A stretch of DNA of 60,913 nucleotides from Arachnopeziza araneosa. Its lineage: Eukaryota > Ascomycota > Leotiomycetes > Helotiales > Arachnopezizaceae. Below the pieces are notes generated by a model. It did not search any database. It was not told where the DNA came from and saw nothing but the letters and a program-made list of their open reading frames with translations. Below are positions 45,868 to 57,075 of this stretch, in pieces. How positions within the stretch are numbered: the stretch's first letter is position 1; each line of letters begins with the position of its first letter. The DNA is taken from the NCBI GenBank assembly GCA_003988855.1, contig QYAI01000152.1:1-60913 (forward strand), in the 5' to 3' direction. A program made the position numbers and the translations under genes.

Positions 45868-47589
45868 ATGTCTCTCCACCCATCACAAACTAGAGAGTCC
45901 ACAACAGAGCCCAATACACCCCAACCCCTTCCAATTAATGATGAAAATGAAGACAGACCAAGTGGGGACTTTGCAAGACTATATTCGGTTTCTAGTCCCG
46001 CACGTATAGCTTTCCATAAGCTGGTTCTTGCGATGAAGGAGTATCCTGAGAAATATCACTGGCACCGAAGATTTGTTTACATTCGTCCCACTATGGAAGA
46101 ACTAGAAACAGAACTTGACGAACAGTCAACTAGTGATGAGCTTGCTCTGTCCTCCAGATCTCGAAGTCCAAATCTGGTCCATGGAGGATTCTGGAGATTG
46201 AATATAGATTTGCACCCTCGGAATCGCCACATTGGATGGGTGCTTGGTAAGGGGCGTTGGAAAACTGAGGAAATTTATTCGAATACAGGTGGTGGCATAG
46301 ATATCCTCCTGACGCCGAATATTAAGGAGCCACTCCTCCGTGGTCGACACGCTCGACTATTGCACTCACTTGAGTCTTATACATTCATGATCGCTGCAGA
46401 CAAGAAACTACGAGTCGGTGATAGCTACCTGAACCCGACAAGTGTATCTGCATTCGGAAAAAGGAAGACAGCTATTGCATTTGGCAATCTGGAGTACGAG
46501 CTTGAATTTACGACTCTGGACCAGTTAATATACAGAGCTCAGCTAGATCGACTCTCGACCTTGCTTAACTATCAAGGACTCCGGCCGGGAGCTTTCGTGG
46601 AACCAACACCCGCCGAGACCGATTATATGATCATGAACAAATATTTCATTCGAAGCTCGTTCACACAAGGATCAACTTGTTGGATGTGTACCGCAGTGGA
46701 TAAAGACACAGGTGCCAGTGTTGCAGTCAAGAATATTGTTGCAATTTCGTCGAGTTCATTAGCTGCTGCTCGCCGAGAGACAGAGGCTATGAGGAAACTA
46801 CTATTGAGCCATCCTCCTGTTAGTAGTTCCTTCCTTATACTAGTGCCTCGCATATTCCTACTATATAAGACACCTAATACTAATGTACCTGGATAGCTCA
46901 GTATTGCGAAACTAATTGATTCTATCTTCATTGAACCTAGCAATTCTTCTGGCGCCACTGAATGTTTTATAATCTCGCAGCCGCTTATAAGAGGTACTCT
47001 GAGTCAATTACTCTACTCCAAATCGCTTCCGGCCTCCTCTCGTCTATCCTTGTTTGAACAAATGCTCGAAGGGATGGATTTTATTCATAAAAATGGATGC
47101 ATGCACCGAGATCTCAAACCGGAAAACATCCTCGCTTCCGCTTCACCTATTCAAGCTGTTATCATTGACTTTGGATGCGCAACTTGGGAAAAAACTTCCA
47201 AAAATCACATGAAAGGCACGATTCGGTACTTAGCTCCTGAAATAATCGCATTGAAGGAGAATACCGCGCCTGAAAATACAACATACGATATTTCCGCTGA
47301 TATCTGGGCAATGGGGTTGACTGCCCACGAATTGATGAATGGTTTCCGACTCCGTTTCGAAAGGATATCGCGCAAATTCTATGATGAAGAGTTACTCCCA
47401 AACATAACCACTGGGCGCAATCTTCTGGATAATTCAGAGAACTGGCCATCTAGCTTGATCAAAGGGATGCTTCATTGGAATCCAAAATCACGCATCAAGG
47501 CAGATCAAGCATACCAGCAATGCCCTATGTTTAAAACGAGAAAAGAGCAACGTCAGCTCAAATCTGGAAAGCGAGAGCATAAAGAGTAG
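45868..47589 (+). CDS. FHA-domain serine/threonine protein kinase (Chk2/Rad53-like architecture)
   Basis: Exons 45868-46818 and 46897-47589 splice across a 78-nt intron (phase 0); 547 residues. Residues about 120-215 resemble a forkhead-associated domain: LGKGRW, the RGRHARL turn, and the tail strand. In canonical FHA folds the signature is GR...SxxH; here it is GK..., with RGRHA, so phosphothreonine binding is uncertain. The kinase domain spans about 258-530: VAVK lysine at 288, HRD at 387-389 (MHRDLKPENIL), DFG at 408-410, APE at 430-432. The glycine loop is poor (SFTQGS), but catalytic residues are intact. FHA-kinases act in DNA damage signalling. Its accessory neighbourhood and divergent FHA suggest a lineage-specific paralog rather than the core checkpoint kinase (inference). 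Confidence 0.85.
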
Positions 47590-47995
47590 CATTGGAAAGG
47601 CGGACATTTTAAGTAAACTAATTTATATATACATACATCGCGAGATAACGAGTTTGGAACACTGTTTGCCCCCTGTTCTCAGTCAAATTGGGCAGAGGTT
47701 CTTGCTTGCATCCAAGATGCCCAAATTAGGCCTGCCTAAAAGCTACTCTTGGAAAGACTTGGAAAGAAATTGTCATCATATAATGCAAGAAGGCTTGCTT
47801 CCAATGGAAGGCGGTATGACGGTTTCTGAATGCTGATTTCCAACGATGCATGGAGTTGAAGATTTTGTTGTGATGCTTAACTGAGAGGTCGGCTTTCTAA
47901 AGTAAGCTACGTCTTGGCATGTGATTTATAATATAATAAGAGCAAAATCATTTCGTCGAAACTAGCTATTCTAAAATTCTCTCTCGCTTCCTCAA
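47590..47995. other. intergenic between convergent genes
   Basis: Shared 3' regions of the FHA-kinase and the CE5 gene; no feature seen. Confidence 0.4.
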
Positions 47996-48776
47996 CTATG
48001 CCGACAGCTTGCTATTCACAAATTTCAAAGCCGCCTGTCCATATTCTTTTCCATATCCCTGATGAGTAGCAGCGTTATTGCCGTTGGAGTAATATGGGTC
48101 GCTAGCATCACAATAACTCTGGATTTTGCTCGCCGAAGCACAGCTGAATCCAGCAGGTCTGGGATCAAATCTAGATGCCGAGGAGGAACTGACTTTGTAT
48201 GGTAATCCGGCTCTGTGTCTCGGGTCACCCATGAAGATGGCGGCTTTGATATTGGACAGAACGCTGGCAAGGTGCGTGGATGAACTGCTGATAGTAGCAT
48301 CGGTGTCGGTTCCGCCACACAAAGCATCGTCCATGATTTGTCCACCCTGTTTATTAGATGAGTCTTATGATCCTCAGAACCAGATGAAGTAGATGCTTAG
48401 AACAGAAAGAAATGTGTCAAGGCATATCTCACCTGAGAATACCCAACAAGGACAAGCTGCGTACTAGGGCACTGCTTCGCAAACGCAAGTATCTGGTTGG
48501 CGACAGCTGCTACACCCGCCTTCGCAGAAGCTCCATAACTATTGCCTCCCAAAGCTGGGTAGTTGATAGCTTCTGAAGTAGCACCCGAGTGAGCTGCGAG
48601 GATCAGATTCACAACCGTGCCAGCAGAGCCGTATCCTGCCGGAGCGGTTGTCTCCCGAGCTCCGAAGACGTGAACTTTGGGCAGGAGGCGCGTTCCCACA
48701 ACTGGATAGGACCGGCGAGGGTAGTGCTGGAAATGGTGAGAGCGAGGAGGGGGAGAGAAGTGGTGGTGAACTTCAT
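47996..48776 (-). pseudogene. secreted CE5 cutinase / acetylxylan esterase with one frameshift
   Basis: From ATG 48776 a signal peptide is read (MKFTTTSLPLLALTISSTTL), then ERASCPK. The frame then slips by one base at the CCCAAA run (about 48676-48681). The mature enzyme continues perfectly in the next frame (VHVFGARETTAPAGYGSAG) through the nucleophile elbow GYSQ/GG, which is split by an 86-nt intron (48347-48432). It ends with the catalytic Asp and His regions (YCDASDPY, THQGYG). CE5 enzymes hydrolyse cutin or acetylated xylan in plant cell walls. The second Cys of the usual YCD..DPYC pair is Tyr, which could remove a disulfide. The rest is intact, so the frameshift may be a homopolymer sequencing error, in which case this is a functional gene. 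Confidence 0.85.
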
Positions 48777-49856
48777 TTTTGCTGGAGGTGCTTGGATGGT
48801 AGAAAGTGCAGGATTGGATAAGTGTCGAGCCTAGGAAGGTGAAAGATGAAGTAAAATAAAGGTATTGAATGAGAGAATTGAAATGAAGAACGAGTAAAGA
48901 AGTGAAGAGAGAGGAACAAAAATCGGATGATAATGATGGGAGCTTGCTTCTCGCAGCCACTGTTATATAGGTACCTAGGTATACAAAGGGACCAGGAGCT
49001 TCCAACATCAACTTCTCCAGGTCAACTTCTTCCTTCATCAAGATGATTCCTTAGCGCTTGTTTCTCTCATTTCCATCTCCACCCACCTTAGAGGCTACGT
49101 CAATCATCATCTCGTGATATGAAACGCCTGATTTAGCCCTACACGAAACGGTCCGCCTTCCGTAGATCCCATTTCCCAGCAGAGCGGCAACAATGAAAAC
49201 TCGACAAAGTTCCCAAGTTCCATTGAGCCGCAGCCCAGCTAGTTCTAGTGCGATCATCGGTAATAAACATGAGGTGTTGGTCTGAGGTAGTGGCTAGGCA
49301 GTAAGGTAGATGCATTTTAGCTGGCGCGAAACAACTGCGCCTCGTACTAGACCCCCTTAAATCTCAGCGGATAAACGAGATCGGATCAGATCTGCGATCT
49401 AGAAGTGGGTTTCTTTAAATGACTGATGCACTTATCGCGTAGTATCAGTTACATTACCGTCAGTACGTTCGGCCGATTGATCCCACATTTAGGCGCAAGC
49501 TAGGTGACTAGTGGTTGGGTTACATGTATTCTAGGAATGAAGGATTAATACATTTTGAGCAGCTGTATAGAAATGGAACATTAATAGTGAAAAGCCCTTC
49601 TGGTGTTCTGCACGGGATGGATAATTGCACAGCACTGGTCGTCTTGGTCCTGACTTTGGAATTAGAATTTAGTACGGAAGAGGAACTGGAGAAATGGATT
49701 TGACAGTAAATGACCTCTTCCTTCCTCTCACCCAAGGGCAGTCAATTTCTAAGCAATCTACATTGACGTTTATTTTAAGTCAATGACCTTTCAATTATTT
49801 ATCTTCTAGACATCTCTTTAGACTCTAAGTTCTAACTTTTGATTCCATCTCGACCC
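48777..49856. other. intergenic, 1.1 kb
   Basis: CE5 promoter region followed by AT-rich sequence without supported genes. Confidence 0.4.
48963..48969 (-). promoter_or_regulatory. TATA box of the CE5 gene
   Basis: TATATAA on the minus strand, about 187 bp upstream of the CE5 ATG, with a CT-rich tract between. Confidence 0.4.
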
Positions 49857-50667
49857 ATGAAATATCTACAAGCAGAGCGACTAAACCCTTGTATCGAAGG
49901 ATCAAGTTTCCAACACCGCGTCTCTACCTCCAAAAATTGTCTCACTTTACGACCAGATCAGTCCATAGATCAATGTATGCGTACAGTCACTTGAGAAAAC
50001 ATCCAGATGAGAAGAAGCCGCCTATTCCCTACCAAGTTGGGAAGATCCTGTCAACGCGAGCATTTGACCCGCCGCTACCTGAAGTCTACTACACATAGGC
50101 ATACGGGAGGATCAAGAACGAAATTCGAAATTTGCACCCACTACAAGTATGCTTGAGAAACCTACCAGCGATGGGAACCATTGGAGACCAAACTGTTCAT
50201 TTAAAAATCCTTCGTCAAATCAGAGTTAAAGACTTGTCTGACTCACAAGTGATGGAAGTGGAACCCCTTGAATCAGAGGGAAAAGTTGTTCCACCGTTGT
50301 TAGCAGCTCGCTCATCCAACGTTGCAGCCAGGTTATATGATCCGATGTACTACGATGTTAACGAAGATCTTTCTGACCCTTTCAAAAATTGCGATGCTGC
50401 GTATGCTTATGAGACTGTAGCATTCGGTCATTTACGACCTCTCTATGGAACTGTCACCCCACACTTCTACGGATCATATACCGTTGATATTCCCCTACCA
50501 GATGACCCGCTCAATCGCGACAAGTACGAGCTATCTTATATGAATATCTCCCAGGTTTTACACTCCAAGACATGAATCCGCACGACTACAGTCAGACACA
50601 ACGGCAAGCAATCATGGCGGCGGTTCTTGATGCGGATAGCAATTGCGACATCCTGCCGAGAAGATAG
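49857..50667 (+). pseudogene. decayed kinase-like (APH-superfamily-type) gene
   Basis: From ATG 49857 a short frame (MKYLQAERLNPCIEGSS) must switch to a second frame to continue (IKFPTPRLYLQKLSHF). That frame has an in-frame TAG at 50096-50098, between PEVYYT and AYGRIKNEIRNL, where CAG would fit. It then runs through FGHLRPLYGTVTPHFYGSYT, a motif reminiscent of the N-lobe of fungal protein-kinase-like/APH proteins (E...L..L.G..P.FYG). A further shift near 50545 leads to LPGFTLQDMNPHDYSQTQRQ before a final stop. The catalytic loop (HxDxxxxN) is absent. Two frame changes and one nonsense codon make it a clear relic. Confidence 0.6.
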
Positions 50668-51376
50668 CGGTAGGGGTTACGAGCAAGCGACTAGACTTGG
50701 CGGATAGGTTTGTAGGATAATTGATTTTGTCGAACGCATTGTAATCATTGACAGAAGACGAAAATTGCGGGCAGAAAAAGGTATGATATTGATGGGTGGG
50801 TAAAAGGATGTTGATTCTTTAGCTCTTCCCGATTCGTCCACACGGGCCGTTGGAGATATTGGCGCCTCCCGTGAAACTGTAAGCACAATCTTCTAACTTT
50901 ATCTAGAATAAGGCTAAATAACCGATCCAAGATAGAATGGGTTTGGATAAGGTTGGGCAACGGGCTGTATTTCCTAAGTAGAGCAACTCAAAACGCCTTA
51001 CTCGTGCATTCGAGCAGATTCGAGCTTTCCCATCTATGAGTTTTTAGCGAAAGCTCATCCCTACCCGCGTTATCCAAGTAATGCTCTTTTGCACATCATG
51101 CTGGAGAGGGAATGGAGCTCTACCGAAAGAGTACTTGGTGTGCGAGGCTCTAGTTGAAGCTACAGTCCAAGGATATTTCTATTCCCGGGATAGCAGATTT
51201 ATTGACAAGGTGGAAGAACACCTTGACTCCTCCGTCGATATTCTTGATGGACGTTAAATTGGTGGAACTTTACAGATACCTTACAGGCACTAGATAATTT
51301 TAAATTATTTTAGCACGAGCTATTATGGAATCCGGGCCTCTCCTTTGAGTGATCATCATCTCCCTTTTTGGTGTTT
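50668..51376. other. intergenic, 0.7 kb
   Basis: Contains the 25-nt repeat copy; no gene supported. Confidence 0.4.
50797..50821 (+). repeat. 25-nt exact repeat, copy 2
   Basis: Identical to 17083-17107, with weaker flanking similarity on both sides. It lies 130 bp beyond the kinase-like relic. Confidence 0.55.
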
Positions 51377-52231
51377 CTATTTCTCTTTGCCTTTGCTTTC
51401 AGAGGACACAGGGTTTCGCCATTGATACTCATACTCGCCATTGTTCATACGGTACCTCCCTTCTTGATTTCTGTCCGCGTGCCATGCAAATTCACTCCAT
51501 GCCGTGGGGACGTTTCGCCACTGGTACTCATACTCGTCGTCGTTCATACGGTACCTCTCTTCTTGATTTCTGTCCGCGTGCCATACCCATTCACTCCAAT
51601 CCGAAGGGATGTCTTCAGGAACCGGGTCTCGGCTTCTTCCAATATGGGACTCGTGTAGCGTATCCACCAGCTGCTCTATCGTCCCGGTCTCCTGCTCATA
51701 TCTCTCTGCACTCCACGCTAACAGATCGGAATCCTCGGAGTCGGTTTTTCCATGGCCCGGATACCATCCTTGATCTGTAGATGATGAAGCTTGCTCGGCG
51801 GGAGGCCCGGATTCATCTTCATCGGCGAAGACTCGACTTTCCGGATGATCTTGCTGGTAGTCGCGACTTGCCGACGGAATTGGTAATCGTTCTCGAATGT
51901 ATTTAGCACGGACATAATAGGTGTATCCAGTCGCTTCATCGACAACCTATCTAGTTAACGGGACCTTTTAGTGTAAATAGGTAGAAATCATACTATATGA
52001 AGACTGGTACTGGTAGTCTGCTCGCTGATCTCTCCTCTTTTCCATTCCACATTGTCGGCTGATACATAAACAGCACTTAAGACATCACGTCTTTCATGGA
52101 TTGAACGACCTACGGTTTTGTAGATAGTACACCAAATTCCCAGCAGGATAATATGCTTTCTTCGTCGCCCTGTGCGGAACTTCAGGAAGGTTTTCAGGAG
52201 TTGCCGGCTGAGGAGGCCTGCGTCGAGGCAT
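51377..52231 (-). CDS. novel acidic protein with tandem Trp-rich repeat, frame interrupted
   Basis: Three protein-like segments join on the minus strand. From ATG 52231: MPRRRPPQPATPENLPEVPH to about NLVYYLQN. Then, after a one-base frame change at an AAAACC run (about 52113-52119), GRSIHERRDVLSAVYVSADN to LHI. A 47-nt intron (51947-51993) leads into VVDEATGYTYYVRAKYIRER and a long acidic stretch. The C-terminus contains two near-identical 33-residue repeats: WSEWVWHADRNQEERYRMND and WSEFAWHADRNQEGRYRMNN, each ending EYEYQWRN. No signal peptide or known domain. The middle (VYVSADNVEWKRGE...GYTYYVRAKYI) has a beta-strand-like rhythm. The frameshift is at a homopolymer, so error is possible. 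Confidence 0.6.
51413..51610. repeat. 99-bp tandem duplication inside the coding region
   Basis: Two direct copies, 51413-51511 and 51512-51610, differ at scattered positions. The period is 33 codons, so the reading frame is kept. Confidence 0.85.
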
Positions 52232-52459
52232 GTTAGGAGACCGGAGGTCCTGTCTTAATATATGAGAATCAACCAGTTGCCGCAGCAGGGAAATACGTGT
52301 CAATGGTCAGGTGACTCGCTAGGTATGCGTCAGTGGTTACAGTAGTGCCTTAACTTATCCGAAAGAAGCAGCAGGAGCGACTTTATTACATAAGCCAAAA
52401 CGAATGTCCGATCAACGACTACACTCGGGCACTCATCCGTCATATAACTGGCAAACGCG

Positions 52460-54012
52460 ATGACCACAAGAAAAGGAGTGTTTTTCTACGCGCAGTTCAA
52501 TCTATCGGCCCTTCTCCGCCTCGCAAGAGAGCTTCGAAATTTACCATGCTATTGCGACTCCTCCAGGCGGCCGGAAAGCGGCAGCTGGAATTGGACAATT
52601 TTCCTTCTGTTTGAGGACGGCGTAGAATGGGCCTTCCTCTCTCCTCGGATGGACTGCAATCTTTCTTTGGAAACTACAGCAAAGCTTCTCGAAAGTCAGG
52701 TTGCAACTATGAAATATATTCGGTTAAAAAGTTCAATACCCGTCCCCGAGGTATTCAGCTACAGGTAAGTCAACACAATATGTACCGGAATCTCATTTCT
52801 CATACCTATTGAAGCTCTACTCGATCTAAGACGATTGAGGTTCCTTTTATTCTTATGAGCAAAGCTTCTGGGTTTCCATTAAGCCGATTTGCTTGGGATG
52901 CTTGCCCAAACAACCAAATTTCAATCCGCAAACCTCGTCCCTGCCTCAAAAGAGAGCACAAGGAGAAGATAATAGCACAACTAGGCACGATAGTCTCACA
53001 ACTGCTAGATCTACGGTTCGACAAGATAGGATCTCTGTTTGAGGAAGACGGAGAATATTGTATCAAGGAGTGCCTATCTCCTGCGCTGATTTGGCACCAG
53101 CGGGATGCCCTGAGGGATGATGTCGTGCGAGGTCCCTTTCCGCACGAACACGACTACTACGAATCGCTGGTTTCTGCTCTCTTGCTTCACGTCACAGAGC
53201 TCGACTTAGAGCAGCACGCCTTCTTCGCTCCGGTCCCCAAACCTAAAGAGTTTGACACTGTCCCCGCTTATCGATCTGCAGTCGATCGATGGAATGATTT
53301 TGTTACTGTGGGTGCGAAAATCGACAACAGCCACAATAGGTTGGACTACTGCGTAATGGGAAAACTCCTTCGGGAAATGATACCTGCGATTGTCGGAAAA
53401 TTTCTGGCAACCGATGGGTTCCCCATGTCGCATCCAGACTTCAGTATGGGCAACCTCTTTGTCGACAGTGACTTCAATATCACATGTATCATTGACTGGG
53501 CGTTCTCCACTACCGTTCCTATTTCGACACTCCTTATTACTCCAAGTTTTCCTCACACAAGAGATGATGTCGATATCACGCTAGCTCCTACTTTTAGGGC
53601 CAGTCTAACTCGTCAATTTCGGCAGAGAAATCTCAAGCTAGATACGGAATTTTGGGAGTCTACTCGGTTAGCATGGCTATTCTCGCGGCTCGTGACTCTT
53701 GATGGTTTGCAAGACTACTATTATTTCACAGAGCTATATACGTTGGTGTATAAGCCACAAGATGAGATCAATATACGAAAGCTTTTCGAAAGCATGTATA
53801 AGGAGAGGGAGTTTGCAGAACTAGCTGGAACGCTATCGAAGGACGACCGTCCAGCAAGTGAGATCCAAAGAGATGAAGAGAATTACTTTCGCTTTTTAGA
53901 CTCGAGGAGAGAAACTGTTGCCAGAAAACTGACAGTGATGGCTGACCTGGGCGAGGGGTGTGTGGCGGATATGAGGCTTTGGCGATGGATAGAGAATACA
54001 ACGGTCCGTTAG
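52460..54012 (+). CDS. APH-family phosphotransferase-like protein, intact
   Basis: Exons 52460-52764 and 52815-54012 total 1503 nt, giving 500 residues, with a 50-nt intron. The N-lobe has features usual in fungal APH proteins: W.F..R (EDGVEWAFLSPR), then E.ATM.YIR...IPVPEVFSY. The C-lobe carries the catalytic loop MSHPDFSMGNLFVD, with Asp and Asn in place, though the family's HxD reads HPD as in many fungal members. The metal-binding Asp follows in CIIDWAFSTTVP. The fold phosphorylates small molecules (choline, fructosamine, antibiotics); most fungal copies are uncharacterised and expanded. It is the only intact APH-type gene here, next to relics of similar type at 30.9 and 49.9 kb. Confidence 0.88.
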
Positions 54013-55140
54013 AGGAGTAGAACTTCGAACGTTGCTAGCAAGGCCAAAGCCAGACCCCAGCTTGAGTAGATATATTCATCCATGTCTGTTTAGCTAAGGC
54101 TTCATAAATCCAATTACAAATTAATATTATTGGACGTGCGGGGTTGTTTTCGTACTAAACTAAAAAAATTCAGACGACGTACTAATTCGCATGGCAACCT
54201 TTACTTGAAACTGGCCGCCACAGCACTACAAGGCTGATAACGATTTACTGTTTAGTAGCGAGGCTTTAGAGCTCGGTCCTTTAGAAGTATTAGGGGTAGG
54301 GGCGATAATAAATATGATTTTCAGTAGAAGGGGTTGAGGGTGTCTGGCAGTAGCTGCGGAACTTGACTTATAAATACACGCCGCTAGCGATTTCTTTAAA
54401 GCTGCAAATTTATACATGTACTCTTTCGCACAAGTCATTTCTATAGATCCGTTTTACTTCCCTAAGCTACTCCTTCCTAGCAAATCCTACTTCTACATGT
54501 TATGATGTTGATAAGATGAAAACTATACATCTATGAACGATAAGAGCGACTGTATAAGGGTTAATAGTAATTACCCTTATGATAACAATAGCTATAAGGT
54601 TGATATGTTGAACTCAAATCCTGACAGGCTCTAATAGGGTCCTTATATACTTCCAAGCAAGACGGAGACCCTTATTGGGGTCTAAAAGGGTTTCCTAAAG
54701 AATTCTTGAACCATTCTAAAAATACTCTCAATGAAAGGTAAAACCTTCTCAGCTTGAGAATGATGGCCGTTAGTAGAAGAGTCAGAAATTCAGCTTCTGT
54801 TTCTTGGCATAAAGTTGCCGATTCATTTCCGCGGGCTTGGAAAGGAGCTATTGTAGCGTGTTAATCGTCTGTATTTCATTGGGCAATAACACCATCGACT
54901 CCCTGTAAAAATTGTTATCAAGAGCGTCGGAGATACCAAAAAAAAGACTGACGCAAACTTCTCCAAGGAGAATGTGGGACTTGGGAAAACGAATTCTAGC
55001 TAATGCTGCTGATGGTCTTCCGTGCTCTAATAATGTCTTTTAATCTTCCTTCTTTCAATTGATCTCATCAACATCCAAGACTCGACTTGGGTAAATTTTA
55101 GGCTCTGTGGGGTGCAGCAGAGAAACACGACAACCCCGCT
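54013..55140. other. intergenic, 1.1 kb
   Basis: AT-rich; several AGGGT/ACCCTTA-like words (54555-54690) form a diffuse low-complexity patch. No gene supported. The last 100 bp are the MET1-like promoter. Confidence 0.4.
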
Positions 55141-56922
55141 ATGGCTCCCGTATCGCTCCTCACAGCTATTGACTGCACATCGCATATCCATCTCATCGTC
55201 GGATCGAATCCCTTAGCAGCAGCACGATGTGCGAAGTCCCTCGAAGTTGGCGCACAGCCCCTACTCATCGCCCCAGAGACCGCCGAGTTGCACTATGCGC
55301 TTCAGAAGAGGATAGACAATGGCGAGGTGGAATGGGCGAAGAAGTCTTTTGAGGACGAGGATGTTCTACGTCTTGGTAGAGAGGAGATCAATCATGTTGT
55401 AGACGCCGTGTTCGTCACTACAGGCCCTCGAGATCCATTGAGTTAAATCTTCAATTGCTGGAGCTGATCATTGCTAATGCAACCAGGTAAACACATCTCC
55501 GACCTCTGCAGAAGGCATCGCATACCAGTCAATATCTCCGATTCTCCTACCCTTTCCACCTTTTCCCTCCTCAGCACATATACAGACGGTCCTCTACAGA
55601 TTGGCGTGACCACGAATGGACGAGGTTGTAAACTAGCCTCTCGTATTCGGCGAGAAATTGCGGCATCCCTTCCACCACATCTTGGCATGGCATGTTCACG
55701 TTTAGGCACAATCCGGCGCAGGATCCAAGAAGAAGACCACTTGACGCAATTAGCACAAAGTGGAGAGCTAGAAGAAGAAGATTCTGTCGATCAAGCAGCT
55801 ACATTCAATAAACTCGTCACAGAAGCTGATCTAGATGCTGCCAAATCACGCCGAGTGCGGTGGCTGAGCCAAATATGCGAATACTGGCCCCTTCGACGAC
55901 TAGCCTCCATCACAGATAATGATGTTGACTCAGTACTCAAAACCTACGCTACTAATCCTTCAACTTCCATTCCTCTAGATTCTTCAACCCTCGATTCCCG
56001 TTCCGAGAAGAAAGGTCGTATCATCCTCGCGGGCAGTGGACCAGGGCATCCAGATCTACTCACTCGAGCAACACACAAAGCAATTCTCGCTGCGGATCTG
56101 ATCCTAGCAGATAAACTAGTCCCGTCAGCTGTGCTAGATCTAATTCCTCGCCGCACACCCGTGCATATTGCGCGCAAATTTCCCGGAAACGCAGAGCAAG
56201 CCCAAGAAGAGCTTTTGTCTCTAGGTCTAGCGGGTCTCCGCGCTGGTCAGACAGTCTTACGTTTAAAGCAAGGAGATCCGTATCTCTACGGCCGAGGAGG
56301 AGAAGAGTACGAGTTCTTCCGCAAAGAAGGATATGGGAATGTAGTGAGCGTCTTACCTGGGATAACGAGCGCACTAAGCGCACCGTTATTTGCGAGCATC
56401 CCAGCCACCCAGAGAGCGGTCAGTGATCAGGTCTTGATTTGTACTGGCACGGGAAGGAAGGGGAAGCCGACCATACCACCAGCGTATGTAGAGACGCAGA
56501 CGGTGGTGTTTCTTATGGCTTTGCACCGTATCCAGGGGCTGGTCGGTGACTTGACAAAGCATGATTCTGTGAACGAGGATGGCAGCGTAGATACCAGCCG
56601 GAAGCTGTGGCCTATAGATACCCCTTGTGCTGTGATAGAGAGAGCAAGTTGTCCGGATCAGAGAGTCATTCGTACAACGTTGGAGTTTGTCGCTGCTGCG
56701 ATTGAAGAGGAGGGTTCTAGACCGCCAGGATTGCTGGTCCTTGGGAAGGCCTGCGAGGTGTTGTATAAGCCTGAGAAGGGGAGGAAGTGGATTGTGGAAG
56801 ATGGTTTTAATGGATTGGATGGCTTCGAAGGAGAGGGATTGGAAGGGCTGATGATGGTTGCTGAAGGGACGCAAAGGTCCGATATACAAAATGATAACAG
56901 CATCAAAGAGCTCAAAGTGTAA
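55141..56922 (+). CDS. MET1: siroheme synthase: precorrin-2 dehydrogenase-like plus uroporphyrinogen-III C-methyltransferase
   Basis: Exons 55141-55441 and 55487-56922 total 1737 nt, giving 578 residues. The 45-nt intron carries TGCTAAT. The N-terminal ~190 residues form a Met8/CysG-N-like NAD-binding fold (IVGSNPLAAARCAKSLEVGA, VFVTTGPRDPLS, then a dimerisation helix region). The C-terminal half is a SUMT domain: GRIILAGSGPGHPDLLTRAT, ADLILADKLV, LKQGDPYLYGRGGEE, VLPGITSALSAP. It converts uroporphyrinogen III to precorrin-2 using S-adenosylmethionine, for the siroheme cofactor of sulfite and nitrite reductases. Yeast MET1 is the functional counterpart. Whether the N-terminal half is active depends on residues I cannot verify. 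Core metabolic gene. Confidence 0.93.
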
Positions 56923-57075
56923 TATGTTAGAATCTGATTCGCATAGTATTTGGGTATAGGTAGACATAGAAAAAAGAAGATACCCGTCCCGACCCCTAAC
57001 GCCATCCATGAATGCTTTCTTTATACCTCTCCCACCTTTGCCTTCTCAACGCCAAAACATATCCCCGACATATCA

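Noticed and set aside
51368..51780. Plus-strand frames with duplicated His/Thr/Arg-rich sequence
   Set aside because: The duplication is better explained by the minus-strand protein, whose frame continues through an intron into further coding sequence.
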